5,104 bases of DNA from Clostridiales bacterium (GTDB lineage: Bacteria; Bacillota_A; Clostridia; Peptostreptococcales; Anaerovoracaceae), in contig SVCR01000146.1 of assembly GCA_015058265.1 (NCBI GenBank), positions 1 to 5,104 on the forward strand, read 5' to 3'. The translations under genes and the position numbers were made by a program. The notes below the pieces were generated by a model. That model worked only from the letters and a program-made list of their open reading frames with translations. It made no database searches and was not told the DNA's origin. Below, piece by piece: positions 1 to 5,104 of this stretch (position 1 is its first letter; every line of letters starts with the position of its first letter).

Positions 1-9
1 CAAATCCTG

Positions 10-32
10 AAAGCCTTGATTTTCAAGGGTTT
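10..32. repeat. Inverted repeat just 3' of rlmD (weak terminator or recombination-type dyad)
   Basis: CCTTGA (14-19) and TCAAGG (23-28) form a perfect 6-bp dyad around TTT. After one mismatch (13/29) three more A-T pairs extend it to 10-32, giving 9 of 10 pairs. It begins 6 nt beyond the rlmD stop. As RNA on the coding strand the stem is short and is followed only by CUUUC, with no real U-tract, so it is a poor intrinsic terminator. A role as a tyrosine-recombinase core or other protein-binding dyad is possible but unproven. Confidence 0.5.
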
Positions 33-38
33 TGAGCG

Positions 39-1451
39 TTACCTGCGTTGTATTTTCGCGACTACCTCGATGTGTGTAGTCCATGGGAACTGGTCTACGG
101 GTGTGCACTCCGCGAACTCGTATCCTGTTGCTGTGAGATATTTGATATCTCGTGCCAGTGTTCCGGGATCGCAGGATACATAGACTATACGCTCCGGTTC
201 TGCTTTTACAACGGCTTCAAGAAGTGCCTCATCACATCCCGCACGAGGAGGATCGAGCACTGCCACATCCACCTTATCTATCCTTATCTCAGGCTCGCGT
301 TCTACTCTTTCATTCACTTCATTCCATTTCCAGAGTTTCGCCAGCCCCATCATTCCCGGCAGCTCCTCTTCAGCCTTGCCGCAGAAATATCTGGTATTGA
401 CCAGGCCGTTTATCACTGAATTGCGGTTGGCATCTATTATCGCCGGCTTTACAGACTCTATCCCGATGACGCGGGTACCGTCGAATGTCTCCGGAGATCT
501 TGTGCGCAATTCATCCAGGAGCCAGATCCCTATCGTTCCTGCTCCGCAATAGAGATCGAGCACCGTCTCACCCCCTCGCAGCGCGGCATACTCAGCCGCT
601 TTGTCATACAGCTTGGTCATCTGCTCAGGATTGACCTGATAGAACGACTGAGGACTTATCTCGTAACGGATGCACGACCCGCTGTTTCTGATGATTTCTT
701 CGGTTATCGTCGGCTTGCCTGCAAGGATCCTGCATCTGCCTTTATGTACAACGGCGATCGATTCGAGTGAGTTGTCAGATCCGAGACCGTAGACCGCATC
801 ATCCAGCAGTTCGGCCAGCAGCTCGGCCTGAGGGATCTCCTTTTGATTCGACTCCAGCACCGCCATTACTTCTCCCGTGCCGAAGGCTGTCTTGACGGTC
901 ATCTGCGAGATGCATCTGACTCCGGTTTTTCTGAGAAACTCCCGGAGAGCTCCTGCACACGCCATTGCGGCATCTGTCTGCATTATGCACTCTTCTATAT
1001 CTATGACAAAGTGAGACTTCCTCTTCATGAAGCCCACTTCCCCGTGAGGACCTACCGCGAACACCGCTTTGTTGCGGCAGCACTCCAGTGTCTCAGCACC
1101 AATGATTTCTCTGACCACAGGAGCTTCCAGCTCGCCCAGTCTTTCCAGCTTAGATCTCACCTGTCTTTCCTTTAAGGCCTTCTGAGCATCATAAGTCAGT
1201 TCCTGCAGCTGGCATCCTCCGCAGCTTCCGGAATACGGGCAAAGCGGTTTCCTTCTGTCTTCCGATGGTATGACGATATCGAGCAGCTTTGCCTCGCATA
1301 GGGATTTTTTCGCCTTGGTGACCTGCGCTTTTATCCTGTCGCCGGGCACCCCTCTGTCAATAAATACGGCACAGCCATCGTATCTTCCGAAAGCCCTGCC
1401 GTCATCTATCATGTCCTCAACTGTCAGTTCTATTATCTGTCCTTTTTCCAT
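39..1451 (-). CDS. rlmD: 23S rRNA (uracil-5-)-methyltransferase, RlmD/RumA (TrmA/RumA family), complete
   Basis: A 470-residue SAM-dependent enzyme of the class that makes 5-methyluridine in 23S rRNA (U1939 in E. coli by RlmD; Gram-positive relatives such as RlmCD can also modify U747). Residues 1-60 look like a TRAM RNA-binding domain. C71, C77, C80 (in CPYSGSCGGC) and C155 (IEEC) have the spacing of the family's [4Fe-4S] ligands. QSFYQVN at 269-275 opens the methyltransferase domain, VLDLYCGAGTIG (297-308) is the SAM motif, and LDPPRAGC (399-406) follows. C427 in YVSCDPGTLARD is the expected nucleophile, and E462 in TTHIEVV the expected general base. Residues about 366-392 form a charged stretch before the LDPP strand that seems longer than usual. 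The start is ATG with AAGGA 5 nt upstream, only 1 nt after the whiA stop, so translation is probably coupled. It ends in TAA and is complete. Substrate position is inferred from family only. Confidence 0.95.
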   Translation of the reverse strand: MEKGQIIELTVEDMIDDGRAFGRYDGCAVFIDRGVPGDRIKAQVTKAKKSLCEAKLLDIVIPSEDRRKPLCPYSGSCGGCQLQELTYDAQKALKERQVRSKLERLGELEAPVVREIIGAETLECCRNKAVFAVGPHGEVGFMKRKSHFVIDIEECIMQTDAAMACAGALREFLRKTGVRCISQMTVKTAFGTGEVMAVLESNQKEIPQAELLAELLDDAVYGLGSDNSLESIAVVHKGRCRILAGKPTITEEIIRNSGSCIRYEISPQSFYQVNPEQMTKLYDKAAEYAALRGGETVLDLYCGAGTIGIWLLDELRTRSPETFDGTRVIGIESVKPAIIDANRNSVINGLVNTRYFCGKAEEELPGMMGLAKLWKWNEVNERVEREPEIRIDKVDVAVLDPPRAGCDEALLEAVVKAEPERIVYVSCDPGTLARDIKYLTATGYEFAECTPVDQFPWTTHIEVVAKIQRR

Positions 1452-1452
1452 A

Positions 1453-2469
1453 TCATTCCTTTGCTTCGTTCCCGATCTTTTCAGCCATAGCCTTGATCTT
1501 TGCGAACCTCTTGCTCACTGCAGCTTTACCAATAGGCGGTGTGAGCGCCTCACCTATCTCGGCAAGGCTGGCCGATGGTCTTGTCAGCCTGATCACAGCT
1601 ACTTCCCTCAGCTGAGAAGGCAGGCCCTTCAAGCCGTCCATGTATTCGGGATCATCAGGTTCAGCAGCTCTGCCAAGATCTGCCTCGACTATCCTGTTGA
1701 TCCATTGCCTCTGTTCCTCTGCGGCATTTATCATCCTGTCTACATTGGCGCTGTCACAGTTCATCAATCTCTGAGCATCTCCGTGGAGGCCTCTGTTGAT
1801 GTGGATATTCTGAAATTCCAGCACTGCATCATCAGCACCCATTATCCCCAGGATATCGCTGATATAAGCCGCTTTCTTGACATATACGATATAGTTATCT
1901 CCCCGCCGTGAGATATTTGCTGAAAGATCTACGAAAGAACCTATCAGCTTTTTCACATCATTCGCAGTCTGTTCCTTATTGAGAACGAACTCCAGGTGAT
2001 AGCTCCTGCGCGGATCGGATACCGTCCCGCACGCGAGGAACAATCCTCTGAGATACGCCTTGCGGCAGCACTTCAGCCTGGTTATCGGTTGATATATCCC
2101 GTCGCTGAGATAATCATCTCCCTCACGAATCAGCAGCATGCCTGTCTCTCTCAGTATGTGCATGGACTTCTGCTCCGGGCTGATATTCAGATAATACCTG
2201 TTGCGCCCGCGTCTCCCGCTTCTTCCCGGCATCTGTGAGTCACCGACTGCCATGGTAACTGTATTCTTGAAGTAGGACTGTATCAGTTTCTTGAAGTGCC
2301 TCGCAGTAGAAGCTTTTTCTGTTGTAGCAACTATGCCGAAGCGCCCTCCTCCCGGCAGACTAAGAGATCCGGCGGTCCGCAGGAATCCCGCGGTCTCCGC
2401 CAGCATGCAGCATTTCTTGGTATTATCTATCCTTGATAGTTCGTCCTTGACATCTGATGAAAATGACAT
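1453..2469 (-). CDS. whiA: WhiA family DNA-binding regulator, complete
   Basis: A 338-residue WhiA protein. The family is fixed by the start MSFSSDVKDELSRI, a LAGLIDADG-like domain (about 20-225, with KCCMLAETAGFLRTAGSL and the CCRKAYLRGLFLACGTVSDP / YHLEF block at 134-161), the linker signature RLMNCDSANVDRMINAAEEQ (234-253), and a C-terminal helix-turn-helix (about 283-330: LPSQLREVAVIRL, SLAEIGEAL, PPIGKAAVSKRF). In Streptomyces WhiA is a sporulation transcription factor working with WhiB; in Bacillus it is nucleoid-associated and affects cell division and chromosome segregation. The domain resembles a homing endonuclease, but the family is not known to cut DNA. A basic patch (GRSGRRGRNR, 82-91) lies in the first domain. 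The ATG lies 11 nt after the rapZ stop with only a weak purine-rich site (AAAGAGA), consistent with coupling to rapZ. In many Firmicutes yvcK sits between rapZ and whiA; here it does not. Confidence 0.96.
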   Translation of the reverse strand: MSFSSDVKDELSRIDNTKKCCMLAETAGFLRTAGSLSLPGGGRFGIVATTEKASTARHFKKLIQSYFKNTVTMAVGDSQMPGRSGRRGRNRYYLNISPEQKSMHILRETGMLLIREGDDYLSDGIYQPITRLKCCRKAYLRGLFLACGTVSDPRRSYHLEFVLNKEQTANDVKKLIGSFVDLSANISRRGDNYIVYVKKAAYISDILGIMGADDAVLEFQNIHINRGLHGDAQRLMNCDSANVDRMINAAEEQRQWINRIVEADLGRAAEPDDPEYMDGLKGLPSQLREVAVIRLTRPSASLAEIGEALTPPIGKAAVSKRFAKIKAMAEKIGNEAKE

Positions 2470-2480
2470 TGCCGATCTCT

Positions 2481-3359
2481 TTATTTCTTGCGGTTCTGCA
2501 GATTCATATCTCTGTGGCGCACTCTGACTCTCATGCCGTCCGCTTCAAATTTAGCTGCAACAGCATTCGCCACCGCAACCGATCTGTGATGACCGCCGGT
2601 GCATCCGAACGCTATATTCAGATGATACTTGCCTTCATTGATATATCCCGGGACCATAGTCCTGAGCAAAATGTGGACTTCATCAACAAACTGTGTCGCG
2701 ATCTCGTTTCTGAAAATATACTCTGACACCCGCTTGCTGTTCCCGCTTAGTTTCTTCAGGCTCGGAACATAGTACGGATTAGGTATGAACCTGACATCGA
2801 ACATAACATCTGCTTCACTCGGGATCCCGTATTTGAATCCGAATGAGCTGATGTTGATAGCAAAGCTTGATGATCCGCTGCCTCCGAAGATCACCTGATC
2901 CAGCTCCTTATTCAGCTCAGAGACTTTGAGATTGGTAGTGTCGAGAATGATATCCGATTTGCCTCTGACATTCTTCAGCTTCTCCGCTTCCTCTTCAATT
3001 ACGGATCTGCTTGCTTCTGCTCCGGACAGCGGATGATTTCTTCTTACCTCGTTATAACGTTTGACTATCTCATCCGGTGATGCTTCCATGAAAATGACGG
3101 TCAGATCTATTGACGGATCCCTTCTCAGCTCATCGATCACCTTGTCAAGGTTATCGAAGAAGCTCCTGCTCCTTATATCAGTAACGAAGACGATCTTCTC
3201 AATTCTGGTGGTATCTACCGAAGCCATCTCAAGAAAGCTCTTGATAAGTGCAGGCGGCATATTATCCACACAATAATAACCCTGATCCTCGAACCAGTCT
3301 GCTGCTCTGCTTCGTCCTGCACCGGACATCCCTGTTATAACTACTACGTTCTTCTTCAT
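2481..3359 (-). CDS. rapZ: RapZ/YvcJ family nucleotide-binding protein (RNase adaptor family), complete
   Basis: A 292-residue, full-length RapZ/YvcJ family protein. The N-terminal P-loop domain carries GMSGAGRS (10-17), YYCVDNMPPALI (28-39), a Walker B-like FVTDIRSRSFF (58-68), IFMEASPDEIVKRYNEVRRNHPL (89-111) and IILDTTNL (137-144). The C-terminal domain shows SFGFKYGIP (172-180), FDVRFIPNPYY (187-197), FGCTGGHHRSV (251-261) and a basic tail (RVRVRHRD, 277-284). In E. coli RapZ binds the sRNAs GlmY/GlmZ and directs RNase E cleavage, tuning glucosamine-6-phosphate synthesis; in B. subtilis YvcJ hydrolyses nucleotides and affects competence. The GlmZ system is absent from Firmicutes, so the RNA partner here is unknown. 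The Walker A lysine is replaced by Arg (R16, CGA codon), as also occurs in actinobacterial members. The ATG start has AAGGA 9 nt upstream and lies 22 nt after the PHP gene. Confidence 0.95.
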   Translation of the reverse strand: MKKNVVVITGMSGAGRSRAADWFEDQGYYCVDNMPPALIKSFLEMASVDTTRIEKIVFVTDIRSRSFFDNLDKVIDELRRDPSIDLTVIFMEASPDEIVKRYNEVRRNHPLSGAEASRSVIEEEAEKLKNVRGKSDIILDTTNLKVSELNKELDQVIFGGSGSSSFAINISSFGFKYGIPSEADVMFDVRFIPNPYYVPSLKKLSGNSKRVSEYIFRNEIATQFVDEVHILLRTMVPGYINEGKYHLNIAFGCTGGHHRSVAVANAVAAKFEADGMRVRVRHRDMNLQNRKK

Positions 3360-3368
3360 TTTTCCCTG

Positions 3369-3373
3369 TCCTT
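3369..3373 (-). promoter_or_regulatory. Ribosome binding site (AAGGA) for rapZ
   Basis: AAGGA on the minus strand with a 9-nt spacer to the rapZ ATG, sitting in the 22-nt gap after the PHP gene. It is the clearest Shine-Dalgarno site apart from the one ahead of rlmD, and it supports the assigned rapZ start. Confidence 0.7.
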
Positions 3374-3381
3374 CATAACGG

Positions 3382-4167
3382 TCATTCCTCTGCCCGCTCT
3401 GCTTCCTCCCGGCTTTCTATGTTTACTATTCTGTCAGGCGTGATGCCTGCGTTCATTGCATGCTGCAAGCTCTTGGTATATCTGCCTACTTTGTCCGGAG
3501 AATGCGCATCGCTGCTGATGATGAAACTGACATCATAGCCTGCGAACACCTTGAGTTCTTCCACATCAGGATGCCTGTGACGAACATTCACCTCTACAAG
3601 TGTCCCTGTCTCCTCACAAGCCTTGGCGACAGCATGTGCATCGATATATGCCTTATCGCCCGGGTGCGTAAGGATACGGATGTTATTGCTCTTCAGCGCC
3701 TTGATGATCCTGTCGGTGTTCTGCTTTCTCAGCTTTTCCTTGACCGGGCCCGGGCAAGGCAGTCTGAATGCCAGCCAGTTCTGTATCATGTGACATCCGG
3801 GAACATAATGGTATCCGGCATTCACGTAGTCGAACAGCTCGAATTCTTCCGGCGAGACATCGAGTCCGTTCGGAGAATCTACGATGTCCGCTTCTACGCC
3901 CAAAGTGATATTGAGCTGAGGGTACCGTTTCATCGCTTCATCAATGTCTTTTCTCATCTGCGGTATCCTGCGCAGGTCGAGACCGTAAAAATCCCACGGA
4001 CCGTGGTCTGTGATGCCGAGTTCTTTCAGCCCTTTGCTGACAGCACTGGCGGCATTTTCGATTATCTGACCCTTTCCGTGCAGATAAGGTCCGATCCGTG
4101 AATATACGGTATGGGTATGGTAATCCCCTTTTATTCTGTATTTCTTTTTGATTTCTTCAAGATTCAT
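3382..4167 (-). CDS. PHP-domain metal-dependent phosphoesterase (HIS2/YcdX-like), complete
   Basis: A soluble 261-residue PHP-domain protein, probably a metal-dependent phosphatase or phosphoesterase; the substrate cannot be read from sequence. Metal ligands in family order, numbered from the ATG at 4167, are H17 and H19 (DYHTHT), H55 (ITDHG), E92 (GVEAD), H120 (NAGYHY), H168 (LTHPGD), D220 and H222 (SSDAH). All expected positions are present, so the enzyme should be active. It resembles the stand-alone COG1387 group (histidinol phosphatase-like, YcdX-like); no his genes are nearby, so a role in histidine synthesis is not supported. Relative to the usual HTHxxYSHGKG pattern there are about six extra residues (RIGPYL) between YS and HGKG. 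Start choice: ATG at 4167 has AGAGGA 13 nt upstream; the alternative GTG at 4197 would overlap the murB stop by 4 nt (GTGA) and add 10 residues, but lacks a Shine-Dalgarno site. The ATG is preferred, not proven. Confidence 0.9.
   Translation of the reverse strand: MNLEEIKKKYRIKGDYHTHTVYSRIGPYLHGKGQIIENAASAVSKGLKELGITDHGPWDFYGLDLRRIPQMRKDIDEAMKRYPQLNITLGVEADIVDSPNGLDVSPEEFELFDYVNAGYHYVPGCHMIQNWLAFRLPCPGPVKEKLRKQNTDRIIKALKSNNIRILTHPGDKAYIDAHAVAKACEETGTLVEVNVRHRHPDVEELKVFAGYDVSFIISSDAHSPDKVGRYTKSLQHAMNAGITPDRIVNIESREEAERAEE
3738..3759. repeat. 22-bp near-perfect palindrome inside the PHP gene
   Basis: CCTTGACCGGG (3738-3748) faces CCCGGGCAAGG (3749-3759) with 10 of 11 positions paired and only A3743/G3754 mismatched. 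The centre CCGGGCCCGG is a perfect 10-bp palindrome. It encodes PCPGPVKE of the PHP protein. No function is assigned. Confidence 0.65.
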
Positions 4168-4180
4168 ATTTCTTGCTCTT

Positions 4181-4186
4181 TCCTCT
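4181..4186 (-). promoter_or_regulatory. Probable ribosome binding site (AGAGGA) for the PHP gene
   Basis: AGAGGA on the minus strand lies 13 nt before the ATG at 4167, a little longer than ideal. It lies inside the extra codons that a GTG start at 4197 would translate. That is the reason for favouring the ATG start over the GTG that overlaps the murB stop. Confidence 0.45.
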
Positions 4187-4193
4187 GATCCGA

Positions 4194-5104
4194 TCACAAG
4201 CTGCAGTTGATGAGACGGACCTCAGGTTCCAGCATTATACCTGAGTTCTCATATACGGCTTTTCTGACATACCTCATCACCGCGAGGACATCTTCTGCAG
4301 TTGCGTCTCCTTTATTGATCACAAATCCCGCATGTTTTTCAGAGACCTGTGCTCCCCCTACTGTATAACCTTTCAACCCTGCTTCATCTATAAGTGCTGC
4401 TGCATATCCGCCGACCGGTCTCTTGAAGGTGCTTCCCGCGCTCGGATAATTGACCGGCTGCTTAGCATTCCTCTTTGTCTTAAGCTCGGCTACCCTTGCA
4501 ACTATGCACTCCGGATCATCCGGAGTGAGCCTGAGCTCAGCGCTCAGGACGATCGCATTGCTTTCTTCTACTACACTGTGTCTGTATGAGAAGCTCATCT
4601 CATCATTGGTCAGTGTGAAGATCTCCGATCCGTCCCCTGCCATAAGTCTTACACTGCTTACGACATCTTTCATCTCGCCGCCGTACGCACCGGCATTCAT
4701 GAAGACTGCGCCGCCTATGCTTCCCGGTATGCCGCTTGCGAATTCGAACCCCGCAAGTCCGCGCTCTGTCAGGAAAGCACTTACCGATGACAGCCTGGCC
4801 GCTGCGCCGGCAACGACAACAGAGTCATCCTCCTTGTCGCGTGTGATCTCCTCGAATATCCCGCCGAGTCTGATCATTATCCCCGGATAGCCTTCATCTG
4901 AAACCAGATAGTTTGATCCGTTTCCGATCAAGATATGTTCTGCTTTTTCCTCCGCACATACTGCTAATATTCCGGCCAGCTCGTTCTCATCATTAGCTGT
5001 GACAAACAGAGCTGCCGGTCCGCCGATCCTGAAGGAAGTATGCGCGCTCATCGGCTCATCTCTCAGTGCGCGTTCTTCAGGAACGATACTGCCGATCGCT
5101 TTCA
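4194..5104 (-). CDS. murB: UDP-N-acetylenolpyruvoylglucosamine reductase MurB (type II), 5' end beyond the window
   Basis: MurB reduces UDP-GlcNAc-enolpyruvate to UDP-MurNAc with NADPH and FAD, the second committed step of peptidoglycan precursor synthesis in the cytoplasm. Numbered from the internal Met at 5051: SAHTSFRIGGPA (2-13), the FAD-binding LIGNGSNYLVSD (41-52), FEFASGIPGSIGGAVFMNAGAYGG (102-125), SYRHS (155-159, active-site Arg), YPSAGSTFKRP (202-212; S207 is the expected proton donor), GGAQVSEKHAGFVIN (232-246) and LEPEVRL (274-280, catalytic Glu). About 300 residues without the Tyr-loop insertion fits type II MurB (S. aureus-like). The Met at 5051 is not the true start: the frame stays open to the window edge, adding KAIGSIVPEERALRDEP, and MurB proteins normally have an N-terminal helix before the HTSFRIGG motif. 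The real start is therefore outside the window. The TGA stop overlaps a possible GTG start of the PHP gene. Confidence 0.96.
   Translation of the reverse strand, partial: KAIGSIVPEERALRDEPMSAHTSFRIGGPAALFVTANDENELAGILAVCAEEKAEHILIGNGSNYLVSDEGYPGIMIRLGGIFEEITRDKEDDSVVVAGAAARLSSVSAFLTERGLAGFEFASGIPGSIGGAVFMNAGAYGGEMKDVVSSVRLMAGDGSEIFTLTNDEMSFSYRHSVVEESNAIVLSAELRLTPDDPECIVARVAELKTKRNAKQPVNYPSAGSTFKRPVGGYAAALIDEAGLKGYTVGGAQVSEKHAGFVINKGDATAEDVLAVMRYVRKAVYENSGIMLEPEVRLINCSL
4507..4527. repeat. Perfect 10-bp-arm inverted repeat inside murB
   Basis: CACTCCGGAT (4507-4516) and ATCCGGAGTG (4518-4527) are exact reverse complements around a single C. In the mRNA this could fold as a 9-bp GC-rich stem with a 3-nt loop. 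It encodes LTPDDPEC of MurB in a poorly conserved loop of the protein. No function is assigned. Confidence 0.7.
4530..4548. repeat. Second inverted repeat inside murB, 2 nt from the first
   Basis: CCTGAGC (4530-4536) and GCTCAGG (4542-4548) are exact 7-bp arms around a 5-nt loop. In the mRNA this hairpin would lie just 5' of the 4507-4527 hairpin, giving two tandem stem-loops within about 42 nt of coding sequence. Confidence 0.6.

Noticed and set aside
135..151. Inverted repeat GAGATAT-TTG-ATATCTC inside the end of rlmD
   Set aside because: AT-rich 7-bp arms within codons for ARDIKYLTA; the conserved protein motif and chance explain it well enough.
1270..1911. Long plus-strand open frame (213 codons) opposite whiA and the start of rlmD
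   Set aside because: Lies antisense to two clear, conserved genes, spans their junction, and its translation shows no recognisable motif; a shadow frame.
3360..3381. Possible terminator or promoter between the PHP gene and rapZ
   Set aside because: Only 22 nt with a Shine-Dalgarno site; no stem-loop with a U-tract and no room for a -35/-10 pair outside coding sequence.
3460..4101. Long plus-strand open frame (213 codons) opposite the PHP gene
   Set aside because: Antisense to an intact conserved enzyme and without any recognisable domain; a shadow frame.
4450..4890. Plus-strand frame rich in Ser/Ala/Leu that looks faintly membrane-like
   Set aside because: It mirrors the murB coding strand; hydrophobicity comes from the complement of charged codons. 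No start signal supports it.
5049..5051. ATG at 5051 as the start of murB
   Set aside because: The frame continues upstream to the window edge with MurB-like N-terminal sequence, so this Met is internal.
1..5104. CRISPR array, tRNA/rRNA genes, transposase or defence genes
   Set aside because: No tandem spaced repeats, no tRNA-like cloverleaf and no such proteins; the window is almost fully occupied by five housekeeping-type genes.

Overview
The window is one compact block of five genes, all on the minus strand, so transcription runs from high to low coordinates. In that order they are: murB (cell-wall precursor synthesis; 5' end cut by the window edge), a PHP-domain metal-dependent phosphoesterase, rapZ (nucleotide-binding RNase adaptor family), whiA (sporulation/division regulator family) and rlmD/rumA (23S rRNA m5U methyltransferase with an Fe-S cluster motif). 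Gaps between genes are about 26 nt (or a 4-nt overlap, depending on the PHP start), 22, 11 and 1 nt. No promoter or terminator is visible between genes, so a single operon is very likely.

The murB / PHP / rapZ / whiA association is a hallmark of Firmicutes. The intermediate base composition, the [4Fe-4S]-type RlmD and the PHP gene between murB and rapZ point to an anaerobic clostridial lineage (Clostridia/Eubacteriales). This is inferred from gene order and protein style, not from a marker gene, and the genus cannot be named.

Layout: 1-38 is the only non-coding edge. It holds an inverted repeat just past the rlmD stop. 39-1451 is rlmD, 1453-2469 whiA, 2481-3359 rapZ, 3382-4167 (or 4197) the PHP protein, and 4194 to the window end murB. 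No non-coding stretch exceeds 40 bases.

MurB makes UDP-MurNAc. RapZ-family proteins are linked to amino-sugar supply in E. coli, and WhiA to division and cell-envelope timing in Gram-positives, so the first part of the operon reads as a cell-envelope and growth-control module. RlmD and the PHP enzyme appear to be co-transcribed housekeeping passengers.

I found no mobile element, CRISPR array, defence system or other clearly new system. Points worth a second look are the absence of yvcK between rapZ and whiA, an Arg in place of the Walker A Lys in RapZ, unusually good inverted repeats inside murB and the PHP gene, the dyad at the 3' end of rlmD (a gene whose end is a known integration site in streptococci), and a high count of GATC.
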